Shown here in pieces: positions 1-8,335 of a stretch of 64,000 nucleotides of DNA. Both the position numbers and the translations under genes were made by a program. The notes beneath the pieces are model-generated. The model did no database searches and was not told the origin of the DNA. It saw only the letters and a list, made by a program, of their open reading frames with translations. This DNA comes from Streptomyces sp. PH10-H1. GTDB taxonomy: Bacteria; Actinomycetota; Actinomycetes; Streptomycetales; Streptomycetaceae. Position 1 is the stretch's first letter; each line of letters opens with the position of its first letter. The stretch is from positions 1-64,000 of the forward strand of contig NZ_JASISZ010000002.1 of the NCBI RefSeq assembly GCF_030063355.1, read 5' to 3'.

Positions 1-73
1 ACATGTCAGCCGCCAGGATGGGACCGGCCCACCGATCTTCGTCAGGGCCAGTTCGTGTTGATCGACTTCGCCG

Positions 74-682
74 TCAGGCGGGTGGCCAGCCCGGCGCCAG
101 CAGGCGGCCGTGGCAGGCCGCCGAGACCAGCAACCAGGTGGGCACCTTCAACATCCCCAGCCTCGCCCGGGCGGCGAACGCGAACCCCGTCACCGCGCAG
201 ACCGCGTCCGCGGCCGCCGTCCGGGCCGGGGCCGGCAGCACCGCGGCCGGATCGTCGGCCAGTGCGACCAGCCACGAGGTGAACACCGCCGCGGTCAGGG
301 CCGCCCGACGCGACCAGCACCGCAGCCAGCCCCGCACTGTCGTCACCGGCCTGCCCAGCCGCACCGCGATCCGCCGGCAACCCCACCCGGCCGCCGCCAG
401 TTCCAAGCCCATCCCGACGACCTCGGCCACATCGGCCCGTCTGAGCAGGGACAACACCGGGAGAAGGATGTGCGTCGCCTCGCAGGAACGACACCTCGCC
501 CGGCGCGGCCGCACCGTCACGACCCCGTCCGGACCCCGCAGGCCCCGCGACCGGCCCCAGCCCCACCGGGCCAGCACCCCGCCGCAATCCGGACACGCCA
601 ACTCACCCGCCGCCAGCCGCTGTTCGACAGCCGCCACCGTCACCTCTACCGTGACCAAAGCGCCCTCCGTTGGCGCTAGCAC
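74..682 (-). CDS. Zinc-ribbon DUF6431-like insertion-element protein
   Basis: A 202-residue protein with two CxxC pairs near the N-terminus (CPDCGG and CRSCEA, about residues 30-70), which look like a zinc ribbon. A helix-turn-helix-like stretch follows (GWGCRRIAVRLGRPVTTVRGWLRCW). The arrangement matches my memory of DUF6431 proteins, which sit beside integrase-type transposase genes in actinobacteria and probably help the transposase bind DNA. That function is inferred. A partner transposase would be expected downstream on this strand, beyond base 1, so the element is probably cut by the window edge. It lies directly after the broken TnsB-like gene. The ATG at 682 is the only obvious start; an inverted repeat lies just upstream. 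It could also be a degenerate remnant. Confidence 0.55.
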   Translation of the reverse strand: MLAPTEGALVTVEVTVAAVEQRLAAGELACPDCGGVLARWGWGRSRGLRGPDGVVTVRPRRARCRSCEATHILLPVLSLLRRADVAEVVGMGLELAAAGWGCRRIAVRLGRPVTTVRGWLRCWSRRAALTAAVFTSWLVALADDPAAVLPAPARTAAADAVCAVTGFAFAARARLGMLKVPTWLLVSAACHGRLLAPGWPPA

Positions 683-745
683 GGCCCTCCCGGACGCCTG
701 CCAACGAGCGGGAGGGCCGTGATCATGTTCAGGACATGATCACGG
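681..745. repeat. Two overlapping perfect inverted repeats
   Basis: Bases 681-692 (ACGGCCCTCCCG) pair with 709-720 across a 16-base loop. Bases 717-728 (CCGTGATCATGT) pair with 734-745 across 5 bases. The two share bases 717-720, so they could be alternative hairpins. They lie between the truncated transposase and the DUF6431-like gene. They may be an insertion-element end, a terminator, or a regulator site of the gene starting at 682. The remaining bases to 829 show no other feature. Confidence 0.6.
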
Positions 746-829
746 TGCCGCCCAGCACCCCGAAGATCAACCCTCCTGCACCCACCACTTCGCCATCACC
801 ATCGCCAATGGCACAGCACTGCCCGCTCA

Positions 830-1738
830 TCAACATGCTGAGTGGCTATCTACAGTCAGCTCGGCCTGCACCCACTTCAACGTCAGCGGATCGAACGCGA
901 ACACGTCCAACCGCGTGGTGTCCATCAGCAGATACTCACCCGGCCGCGTCGGCCGCAGCTTCCCGTAGGGACCTCCCGGACGATCCGCGATATCCCGGTT
1001 CCGCTTCGTACTCAGCCGGAACAGCGGATGCCGCCGCTCCAGGCCCTCCAGCACCCGAAACGCAGTCGCCCTGCTCGGCTGCGGCACCACCTCCGGACCG
1101 AAGCGCGCGATTACCCGGGCCCGCGTCCGCTCAATCACCAGCGTCCGCGACGGCTTCGACTGACCGGTGTGCTCGACCATCACCTCCAGCGCGGTCTCCA
1201 CCCACCGGTCGTCGACCGACGGCTGCGTCGGCCCGGACAAGCCATGCTTCGAGACAAGCCCGGCCTCACCATGACGCCGAAAATCCGCGACCCATTGCTT
1301 GATCGAGCGGACCGACACCCCAAGTTCCCGAGCCTTCGCCGCGTACTTGACCTCGGCAGGCTCCCTGGCCCCGTACTCGGCGCGAGGTTCTCCTTCACGT
1401 ACGAGTTCCGCACTGCCCGAGCGGTAGCCCGTCAGGACCTCGCGGACATGTTCCGCTCGCTCCAGGACTTTCCGTCGCTCATCATCACGCAGTTGACTCA
1501 GGACAACTGAAGCGATCTCCCCAGCATCACCTGCCGACGGACCGGCCTGATCAGGAACGATCTCGGCACGGTCGGAGAACAACAGCTCCTTCAGGGACAG
1601 TCGCCGGACGCAGCCATGCACGTCCTTGAGGACCACCTCGTTTCCCGCGGTCGTCGCCGCCAGCTCGACCACTTCGACGCTCTCTCCGTCGTAGCGGAAT
1701 CGCGTACCGACTCCGACGCGAGCCCCGGCCCTGCTCAT
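830..1738 (-). pseudogene. Truncated TnsB/TniA-like transposase
   Basis: The 302-residue product looks like the N-terminal half of a Tn7-type DDE transposase. It has a helix-turn-helix region (AKARELGVSVRSIKQWVADF) and the beginning of the integrase catalytic core, including the first acidic motif (LLMDTTRLDVFAFDP). Family members of this kind are usually well over 600 residues. Here the reading frame diverges after VQAELTV and stops at 830, so the later catalytic acids and the C-terminal domain are missing. The break lies near base 850, where unrelated sequence begins. The gene overlaps the upstream tnsA-like gene by ATGA, as expected for co-translated transposon genes. It is almost certainly inactive. 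Confidence 0.8.
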
Positions 1739-2457
1739 GCTGGCTTCCGCAGCGTGTGCGACGGGCCGAGTGGCTGGTCGAGATCGGTAACAAGACCCTG
1801 CGTCCAGAGCAAATGATGAATGGCTGACCGGACTTGAGGTCCCGGCCGGCCAGCCAGACAGGCTGCGGCCCGCCCCAAGGGCACTCCATCGAGATCAATT
1901 CCACGAAGCTCTTCCAGCAGTGCGCCGCTGAGCAGCCAGTCCCTGCGGTAGCCCGCCAGGAATCGGATATTCTCCAGCTCCACCGTCGGAGGCTCGCTCC
2001 AGACCTCGTACTTCCATCCACGCGCCTCCACCGCCTGCCGGGTCCAATCGAAGGTGAACGCGACCTCGGGCCTGGACACACGGTGCAGCGGCTTGACGTC
2101 AACGATCACCGGCACCTGGTCGGTGAGCAGGAGATAGTCCGGGATGTGCTTGCGGATCTTCCCTTCCAGCACGGTCTGAAGCAGGAAGGGCTGAGCAACG
2201 ATGCCGTGGACACTGCGATCGAAGTCCGCGAAGAGCAATCGGGCCAGCTCCAGGCGGGATTCGTAGACCACGTGGTCGCGCATGGTCGCTGACCAATAGG
2301 TACCCGAGTAGTGCTTCTGCCCTCGGTGCCAGCGGAATACCCGCCACGGCGCCGCTGAGGCCAACAGATCCCTGGAAGCGGCCGGCCAGGCATGCTCCTC
2401 GACCTCGTCGCCATCATGGCGGCGCACTCTGACCACGACTTCCACAGCAATGCCCAC
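1735..2457 (-). CDS. TnsA-like heteromeric transposase endonuclease
   Basis: A TnsA-type nuclease of about 240 residues. In Tn7-like elements TnsA cuts the 5' ends of the transposon while TnsB cuts and joins the 3' ends. The PD-(D/E)xK fold is visible: a glutamate in YESRLELARLLF, an aspartate in HIPDYLL, and the DxK pair in VPVIVDVKP. Downstream are the expected FTFDWTRQAVEARGWKYEVWSEP and a C-terminal helical part. The frame is open up to 2535. I chose GTG at 2457 because family proteins begin shortly before the VVVRVRR stretch, but no clear ribosome-binding site supports any start. Its partner TnsB is truncated and no TnsC ATPase is visible, so the element should be immobile by itself. Confidence 0.75.
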   Translation of the reverse strand: MGIAVEVVVRVRRHDGDEVEEHAWPAASRDLLASAAPWRVFRWHRGQKHYSGTYWSATMRDHVVYESRLELARLLFADFDRSVHGIVAQPFLLQTVLEGKIRKHIPDYLLLTDQVPVIVDVKPLHRVSRPEVAFTFDWTRQAVEARGWKYEVWSEPPTVELENIRFLAGYRRDWLLSGALLEELRGIDLDGVPLGRAAACLAGRPGPQVRSAIHHLLWTQGLVTDLDQPLGPSHTLRKPA

Positions 2458-2568
2458 GCCGTACCCCCACCCAGACCACGGTCCGTACGACCAGACTGCC
2501 CGCCGTCGAAAGCAGACGCCTGAGCTTGGAGCCAAGCAGCCCGAAAGAGTGAACGCGCCGACCTGCTG

Positions 2569-2618
2569 GTCTCACGGCTGCTTCATAAGTGCAGCCGATA
2601 TGAAGCAGGGCGTGAGAC
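2569..2618 (-). terminator. Imperfect hairpin downstream of dnaB
   Basis: Bases 2569-2586 pair with 2600-2618 over 17 base pairs (GTCTCACG plus CTGCTTCAT and their complements) with a 1-versus-2-base bulge and a 13-base loop. It lies 47-96 bases beyond the dnaB stop and before the leftward tnsA-like gene. It may be the dnaB terminator or an end of the mobile element. There is no clear U-run. The rest of 2458-2664 shows no feature I can name. Confidence 0.45.
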
Positions 2619-2664
2619 TGTGCAGCGAAATCTGAGACCCTACACCATCGCCCCGGCCTGAGGC

Positions 2665-4161
2665 TCAGGTCTGGGCCATGTCCACGAAGCGTGAGTAGTG
2701 GCCCTGGAAGGCCACGGTGATCGTCGCGGTGGGGCCGTTACGGTGCTTGGCGACGATCAGGTCGGCCTCGCCCGCTCGCGGGGACTCCTTCTCGTACGCG
2801 TCCTCGCGGTGCAGCAGGATGACCATGTCGGCGTCCTGCTCGATGGAGCCGGACTCACGGAGGTCGGAGACCATCGGCTTCTTGTCCGTGCGCTGTTCCG
2901 GGCCACGGTTCAGCTGGGACAGCGCGATGACGGGCACTTCGAGCTCCTTCGCCAGCAGCTTGAGGTTTCGGGACATGTCCGAGACCTCCTGCTGGCGGCT
3001 CTCGGGGCGCCGGGAGCCGCCGGACTGCATCAGCTGGAGGTAGTCGATGACCACGAGCCGTAGATCATTGCGCTGCTTGAGGCGGCGGCACTTGGCGCGG
3101 ATCTCCATCATCGACAGGTTCGGCGAGTCATCGATGAAGAGGGGCGCCGCCGACACATCCGGCATCCGGCGGGCGAGCCGGGTCCAGTCCTCGTCCGTCA
3201 TGCTGCCGGACCGCATGTGGTGCAGCGCGACCCGCGCCTCGGCCGACAGCAGGCGCATCGCGATCTCGTTGCGGCCCATTTCGAGAGAGAACACGACGCT
3301 GGGCATCTTGTGCTCGATCGAGCAGGCGCGGGCGAAGTCCAGTGCCAGGGTCGACTTGCCCATGGCGGGACGGGCCGCGATGACGATCATCTGGCCCGGG
3401 TGGAGGCCGTTCGTCAGGGAGTCGAGATCGGTGAACCCGGTGGGGACGCCGGACATCTGGCCGCTGCGGGATCCGATCGCCTCGATCTCGTCGAGGGCGC
3501 CCTCCATGATGTCGGAGAGCGGGAGGTAATCCTCGGAGGTGCGCTGCTCGGTGACCGCGTAGATCTCGGCCTGGGCGGAGTTGACGATCTCGTCCACATC
3601 ACCGTCCGCCGCGTATCCCATCTGGGTGATGCGGGTGCCGGCCTCGACGAGGCGGCGCAGGACGGCGCGCTCGTGGACGATCTCGGCGTAGTACTCGGCG
3701 TTGGCGGCGGTCGGGACCGCGTTGACCAGGGTGTGGAGGTAGGGGGCGCCGCCGACGCGGGTGATCTCACCGCGCTTGACCAGTTCGGCGGCGGTGGTGA
3801 TGGGGTCGGCGGGCTCGCCGCGGGCGTAGAGGTCGAGGATCGCGGTGTAGATGGTCTCGTGAGCCGGACGGTAGAAGTCCTGACCCTTGAGTACCTCGAT
3901 GACATCGGCGATGGCGTCCTTGGAGAGCAGCATGCCGCCGAGGACGGACTGCTCGGCGTCGAGGTCCTGCGGCGGTACGCGTTCGAAACCGGCGCCGCCC
4001 TCGGACCAGTTGCTCCGGTCCTCGCCGTCGTCCTTCTTGTTGCGCTTGCCGCCGCCCTGCGACCGGAAGTGGGTGACCGGCGGGCGGTCGCCGGGACCGC
4101 TGTCCGGCGAGAACGACGGCTCGTCCCCCCAGTGGTCGTCCGCGGGTTCGGGTTGGCTCAC
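2665..4161 (-). CDS. dnaB: Replicative DNA helicase DnaB
   Basis: DnaB is the hexameric helicase that unwinds DNA ahead of the replication fork. The 498-residue product has the N-terminal dimerisation domain (DLDAEQSVLGGMLLSKDAIADV), then a RecA-like domain with a Walker A motif (AARPAMGKST, near residue 265), Walker B (LRLVVIDYLQLM) and a conserved C-terminal SRNLKLLAKELEVPVIALSQLNRG block. No intein is present. The frame is open to 4494, but I chose GTG at 4161 because a near-perfect Shine-Dalgarno (GGAGGAGGTGG) precedes it; the longer N-terminus would run through a DnaA-box cluster. The gene is near the rpsF-ssb-rpsR-rplI operon, the order seen in other actinobacteria. DciA, encoded at 45 kb, is the likely loader. 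Confidence 0.97.
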   Translation of the reverse strand: MSQPEPADDHWGDEPSFSPDSGPGDRPPVTHFRSQGGGKRNKKDDGEDRSNWSEGGAGFERVPPQDLDAEQSVLGGMLLSKDAIADVIEVLKGQDFYRPAHETIYTAILDLYARGEPADPITTAAELVKRGEITRVGGAPYLHTLVNAVPTAANAEYYAEIVHERAVLRRLVEAGTRITQMGYAADGDVDEIVNSAQAEIYAVTEQRTSEDYLPLSDIMEGALDEIEAIGSRSGQMSGVPTGFTDLDSLTNGLHPGQMIVIAARPAMGKSTLALDFARACSIEHKMPSVVFSLEMGRNEIAMRLLSAEARVALHHMRSGSMTDEDWTRLARRMPDVSAAPLFIDDSPNLSMMEIRAKCRRLKQRNDLRLVVIDYLQLMQSGGSRRPESRQQEVSDMSRNLKLLAKELEVPVIALSQLNRGPEQRTDKKPMVSDLRESGSIEQDADMVILLHREDAYEKESPRAGEADLIVAKHRNGPTATITVAFQGHYSRFVDMAQT

Positions 4162-4582
4162 CCCGCCACCTCCTCCCGTCCGACCTGACGCTGCCGTGCG
4201 TCTCTTTCTTACGCCACGGCTCTGACAATTGAGACACCCGGCTCCAGATACGGCGCGTCGGGCAGGGGGCTCACGGTAGGGCCCCTGGGACCGTTGGCCA
4301 AGACGGTTATCCACAGGCCCTGTGGACGGAGGCATCCAACCTGTGGAGAAGCCCCCTGAACCTGTGTACAGGCCTTGGGAAACCGCTGTGGACAAACACA
4401 CAATCAGCCGAACTGAACCGCCCTGACCTGGGGCTTCCTCATCCGCAGGCTGTGCAGAAGAAAAACTTTTCCAGTCGGCCCAAGATCGCGACAAACCACG
4501 CGGAGGAGATCACTCTACGCAGTCGAACGTAATGGTCCATCCAGCCTTGCAGGTATTACTTGTGGATGATTATCCTGAGGTG
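4162..4582. promoter_or_regulatory. dnaB upstream region with DnaA-box cluster
   Basis: This divergent intergenic region holds five DnaA-box-like 9-mers in 89 bases: TTATCCACA at 4307-4315 (plus strand), and on the minus strand CCGTCCACA at 4321-4329, TTCTCCACA at 4342-4350, CTGTACACA at 4363-4371 and the perfect TTGTCCACA at 4387-4395. A weaker TGTGGATGA lies at 4561. DnaA boxes here could make dnaB transcription DnaA-responsive or titrate DnaA away from oriC. Promoter elements for the divergent MATE gene are not clear. Confidence 0.75.
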
Positions 4583-5950
4583 GTGAAACCGGTCGCCGAG
4601 CCACCCCAGAAGAACCACCCCGCCCATCTCCCCAAGGAGACCCGGCGGCGCCATGACCGGGAGATCATCGCACTCGCCCTCCCCGCCTTCGGCGCGCTCG
4701 TCGCCGAGCCGCTCTTCGTCATGGTCGACAGCGCCGTCGTGGGCCACATCGGCACCGCGCAGCTCGCCGGACTCGGCGTCGCGGCCGCACTGCTGACCAC
4801 CGCGGTCAACATCTTCGTCTTCCTCGCCTACGCCACCACCGCCGCCGTCGCCCGCCGCGTGGGCGCGGGCGACCTCCCGGGCGCGATCCGCCAGGGCATG
4901 GACGGCATCTGGCTCGCCCTGCTGATCGGCGCGGCCGTCATCGTTCTCGTCGTCCCCACCGCACCCGCGCTCGTCGGGCTCTTCGGCGCGTCCGACACCG
5001 CCGCGCCGCACGCCGTCACCTACCTGCGGATCAGCGCCCTCGGCATCCCCGCGATGCTCGCCGTCCTCGCCGCCACCGGCGTACTGCGCGGCCTGCAGGA
5101 CACGAGAACGCCCCTCTCCGTGGCCCTCGGCGGCTTCACGGCGAACGCGGGACTCAACGCGGCGCTCGTCTACGGCGCCGGACTCGGCATCGCCGGCTCC
5201 GCCTGGGGCACCGTCATCGCCCAGAACGGGATGGCGGCGGTGTACCTGTACGTCGTCGTCCGCGGAGCGCGCAGACACGGCGCTTCGCTGCGCCCGGACG
5301 CCGCAGGGATCCGGGCCTGCGCCCAGGCCGGCGTACCGCTGCTGATCCGCACCCTGAGCCTGCGGGCGGTCCTGTTGATCGCCACCGCGGTCGCCGCGGG
5401 CCTGGGCGACACCAAGATCGCCGCCCACCAGATCACCCTCACGGTCTGGTCGCTGCTGGCCTTCGCACTCGATGCCATCGCCATCGCGGGACAGGCCATC
5501 ATCGGCTGCTACTTGGGCGCAGACGACCCCGAGGGCGCCCGGGCCGCCTGCCGCCGCATGGTGCAGTGGGGCATCGCCTCCGGCGCGCTGCTTGGCCTGC
5601 TCGTGATCACGGCCCGGCCCCTGGTCGCGACGGCCTTCACCTCCGACCCGGCCGTCCAGGACGCCCTCATGCCGGTCCTGCTGGTGGTCGCCGTCAGCCA
5701 GCCCGTCTCCGGCATCGTCTTCATCCTCGACGGTGTCCTGATGGGCGCGGGCGACGGCCCCTATCTCGCCTGGTCCATGGTCGCCACGCTCCTCGTCTTC
5801 GCCCCCGTCGCCCTCGCCGTGCCGGCTCTCGGCGGTGGGCTCACCGCCCTGTGGTGGGCCATGGTCCTGATGATGCTGACCCGGCTCGTCGCACTCCAGC
5901 TGCGCACCCGCTCCGGCCGCTGGATCATCACCGGGGCCGTGCGGGCGTAA
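4583..5950 (+). CDS. MATE family efflux transporter (DinF-like)
   Basis: A multidrug and toxic-compound exporter of the inner membrane, about 455 residues with roughly twelve hydrophobic segments. It opens with the family-typical REIIALALPAFGALVAEPLFVMVDSAVVGHIGTAQLAGLGVAAAL. The internal duplication of two six-helix halves is visible; the second half begins around AGVPLLIRTLSLRAVLLIATAVAAGLGDTKIAAHQITL. The substrate cannot be read from sequence. The frame is open from 4532; I favour GTG at 4583 (or 4580) because homologues have short N-terminal tails before RRRHDREI, but the ribosome-binding site is weak. It is divergent from dnaB and its last 23 bases overlap the end of the opposing ligase pseudogene. 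Confidence 0.88.
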   Translation: MKPVAEPPQKNHPAHLPKETRRRHDREIIALALPAFGALVAEPLFVMVDSAVVGHIGTAQLAGLGVAAALLTTAVNIFVFLAYATTAAVARRVGAGDLPGAIRQGMDGIWLALLIGAAVIVLVVPTAPALVGLFGASDTAAPHAVTYLRISALGIPAMLAVLAATGVLRGLQDTRTPLSVALGGFTANAGLNAALVYGAGLGIAGSAWGTVIAQNGMAAVYLYVVVRGARRHGASLRPDAAGIRACAQAGVPLLIRTLSLRAVLLIATAVAAGLGDTKIAAHQITLTVWSLLAFALDAIAIAGQAIIGCYLGADDPEGARAACRRMVQWGIASGALLGLLVITARPLVATAFTSDPAVQDALMPVLLVVAVSQPVSGIVFILDGVLMGAGDGPYLAWSMVATLLVFAPVALAVPALGGGLTALWWAMVLMMLTRLVALQLRTRSGRWIITGAVRA

Positions 5951-7387
5951 CCACGTTCGGCACCGGCCGGGACCGGGAGCCCGGGGCGCCGACCCGCGCC
6001 GACCCGTACTGGTTCGGCAGCAGGCTGACCGGTCCGAAGGCCACGTCGGTCTCCGTACCGGCCCGCTCGGTCAGGGCGAACAGCTCCTTGGCCACGTCCT
6101 CCCCGACGTCCTGCGGGTCGGCGAATTCGGATTGCCCTCGTACAGTCCGTACTCGACGTCCTGCGGGTAGATGTTGGCCCCCATGTAGGAGACGGTCGAG
6201 TCGGACCGCCCGTACAGGAACAGCAGCGGCAGGCGCATCCTCTCGCGCAGCGCTGCGGCCTCGGCGCGCTGCAGCAGCACGGGACGGTCCGCGAACAGCT
6301 CCCGGAGGATCTCCCAGACCTGCGGGAAGGACATCAAGGTGCCTTCGTCGCCGATGTTGTAGCGCAGCTTGGGGGCCATGACCGCGGTGGACTTGATGGT
6401 GCAGAGCACCTCGCCGGTCCGGCCGTCGCCGGCGGTCTCCAGATAGGTCTCCAGCGGGTTGTACTGGAAGACCATCGGCAGCCGCTGCTCGTCCGGGCCC
6501 AGGAAGGCCGCCCGTACGGTGGCGTCCTCGCGCATCAGCCGGCGAAGCCAGATGCTGAAGGTGGTCTCGCCGCCCATTCCGATGGTGAGGTCGGAGGCGC
6601 CGTAGCCGGAGCGGACCTTGCCGAAGACATCACCGACGTAGTCGCGCAGCGCCTCGGTCATCCCCTCGCCTCCGACCATCGCCGCGAGCCGGTAGCTCTT
6701 CTCCTCGAACCAGGGCTCGCCGGCCAGCCGGTCCCGCAGATGCTTGAGGAAGGGCGGATAGGCGGTGACCAGGTAGTCGTAGCGCGGCCCGAAGTGCCGC
6801 AGCGTGTCGACGATCTTCTCCAGGTCGGGTCCGGTGTTCTTGACGGTGGCGATCCGGGCCATCGCGATGCCGGTGTTGGTGCCGGTCGCCCAGGCGCCCA
6901 TCGAGTAGGCGTTGATGACGAAGAGCCGTTTCGAGGGGAAGACCAGGCTGGTGTACCCGGCCACATTGCGGTGCACGGTGTTCAGCTCACGACGGCTGCG
7001 CACCCAGTTGTACGGGGTGCCGGACGAGCCCGAGGACTCGTCGACGACACTGCCCGCGATCTCCACCCGGCCCTTCCAGCAGCGCATGTCCTCCGGGTAC
7101 GCCTTGACGTACGACTCCTTGTCGGTGGCCGGATAGGAGTCGAGCCGGAACCAGCGGAACCGCCAGCCGCCGGTCTCCAGGTGCGCGGCCTACGCCGGTA
7201 CGTCCAACGCCGCGAACTGGCAGGTCATCCATGCGTGGAGGCGGGCGAAGCCACTCATCCACGGCCGGTAGTTGCGTGCCATCACCCGCCATACGAAGGG
7301 GTGCACCCGGTAGAGCCGGTACAGAGCGGTGAGCCCGAAGCTGACGATCCTCAGCAGCCACTGCCGCGCGAAGCTTCCCATTGCCAT
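5928..7387 (-). pseudogene. Broken phenylacetate-CoA ligase-like gene
   Basis: The remains of an adenylate-forming enzyme of the phenylacetate-CoA ligase/CoF-synthetase type, about 485 residues if repaired. The N-terminal part starts at ATG 7387 or 7381 and runs to an in-frame TAG at 7190-7192. The same frame then continues (HLETGGWRFRWFRLDSYPATDKESYVKAYPEDM) through the nucleotide-binding loop ESSGSSGTPYNW and the YGRSDSTVSYMGANIYPQDVEYGLYEGNP region. Near 6125 the frame shifts: the homologous-looking tail FADPQDVGEDVAKELFALTERAG lies in another frame and stops at 5928. Two independent lesions argue for a pseudogene, though sequencing error could explain either one. It overlaps the 3' end of the MATE gene on the other strand. 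Confidence 0.8.
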
Positions 7388-7511
7388 GCCCACATGGTGG
7401 GCGCGGGGACGCCGCCCCGGCATGGGCTGCGCTACTCAGTCCGGGCTCCGCAGCTACCTGAGCACGGCGACCGGCCGCGGGCGGCCGAGCACGCTGTTCG
7501 GCGATGTCCCG

Positions 7512-7533
7512 CGTTGTTCCACGTGGAACAACG
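7512..7533. promoter_or_regulatory. parS site in a 22-bp perfect palindrome
   Basis: The core GTTCCACGTGGAAC at 7516-7529 is a ParB-binding parS-type palindrome, differing symmetrically from the consensus GTTTCACGTGAAAC. Perfect symmetry extends four bases beyond the core on each side. Its right edge overlaps the left arm of the rplI terminator by two bases. Confidence 0.85.
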
Positions 7534-7569
7534 AAGGGCCGGCACCCCCTGCGGGGTGCCGGCCCTTCG
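7532..7569 (-). terminator. Intrinsic terminator after rplI
   Basis: Perfect 17-bp arms at 7532-7548 and 7553-7569 with a CTGC loop, 23 bases downstream of the rplI stop. The stem is very GC-rich (CGAAGGGCCGGCACCCC). It closes the rpsF-ssb-rpsR-rplI operon and adjoins the parS palindrome. A U-run is absent, as is common in Streptomyces. Confidence 0.9.
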
Positions 7570-7591
7570 CGCTACGCCGAGGCTCGGCAGA

Positions 7592-8038
7592 TCAGGCGGC
7601 GACGACCTCGAGGCCAAGGTTGGCCACGACGTCAGCGTGCAGACGCACCGAGATCTTGTGGGCGCCGAGGGTCTTGATCGGCGAACCGACCTCGATACGA
7701 CGCTTGTCCACGTCCGGGCCACCGGCGGCCTTGATCGCCGCAGCGATGTCGGCCGGCGTGATGGAACCGAACAGTCGGCCGCTGTCACCCGCGCGGGTGG
7801 TCAACCGAACCCGGACGGACTGCAGCTTCGCCATGACGGCGTTCGCGTCCTCGAGCGTGTGGATCTCGCGGATCCGACGCGCACGGCGGATCTGCTCGAC
7901 GTCCTTCTCGCCACCCTTGGTCCACCGGATCGCGAAACCGCGGGGGACCAGGTAGTTGCGGGCGTAACCCGACTTGACCTCTACGACATCGCCTGCGGCG
8001 CCGAGGCCGGAGACCTCGTTGGTGAGGATGATCTTCAT
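7592..8038 (-). CDS. rplI: Ribosomal protein bL9
   Basis: A large-subunit ribosomal protein of 148 residues, the normal length. The N-terminal domain ([37 protein letters not shown]) is the bL9 signature, followed by the long connecting helix ([26 protein letters not shown]) and the C-terminal 23S rRNA-contacting domain. It is the last gene of the rpsF-ssb-rpsR-rplI operon, 17 bases after rpsR, and is followed by a strong hairpin. An AAGGAAGGG ribosome-binding site precedes the ATG. Confidence 0.98.
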   Translation of the reverse strand: MKIILTNEVSGLGAAGDVVEVKSGYARNYLVPRGFAIRWTKGGEKDVEQIRRARRIREIHTLEDANAVMAKLQSVRVRLTTRAGDSGRLFGSITPADIAAAIKAAGGPDVDKRRIEVGSPIKTLGAHKISVRLHADVVANLGLEVVAA

Positions 8039-8055
8039 GATTCGGTCACCCTTCC

Positions 8056-8292
8056 TTAGCGAGCGGTCGAGGTGTAGGGCAGCAGTGCCATCTCACGGCT
8101 GTTCTTCACGGCCGTGGCGACGTCACGCTGGTGCTGGGTGCAGTTGCCGGTCACGCGGCGGGCACGGATCTTGCCACGGTCGGAAATGAACTTCCGCAGC
8201 ATGTTCGTGTCCTTGTAATCCACGTAGGCGGTCTTGTCCTTGCAGAACGCGCAGACCTTCTTCTTAGGCTTGCGCGGAGGCGGCTTCGCCAT
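8056..8292 (-). CDS. rpsR: Ribosomal protein bS18
   Basis: A small-subunit protein of 78 residues that pairs with bS6. The sequence [64 protein letters not shown] is typical. It keeps the CxxC pair (CAFC) and a further cysteine (GNCTQHQ) that make a zinc-binding form. Streptomyces often have a second, cysteine-free copy elsewhere induced by zinc limitation; whether this strain does cannot be seen here. It lies between ssb and rplI in the operon. Confidence 0.98.
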   Translation of the reverse strand: MAKPPPRKPKKKVCAFCKDKTAYVDYKDTNMLRKFISDRGKIRARRVTGNCTQHQRDVATAVKNSREMALLPYTSTAR

Positions 8293-8335
8293 TGTCTCTC
8301 TCCAGTGTGATCAAGAAGTTGGTGTCGTGACGCCC

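Noticed and set aside
830..1510. Plus-strand frames opposite the truncated transposase.
   Set aside because: Antisense shadows of the TnsB-like fragment without motifs or ribosome-binding sites.
4162..4494. A longer dnaB reading frame starting at 4494.
   Set aside because: The extension has poor coding character, passes through the DnaA-box cluster, and a much better ribosome-binding site supports GTG 4161.
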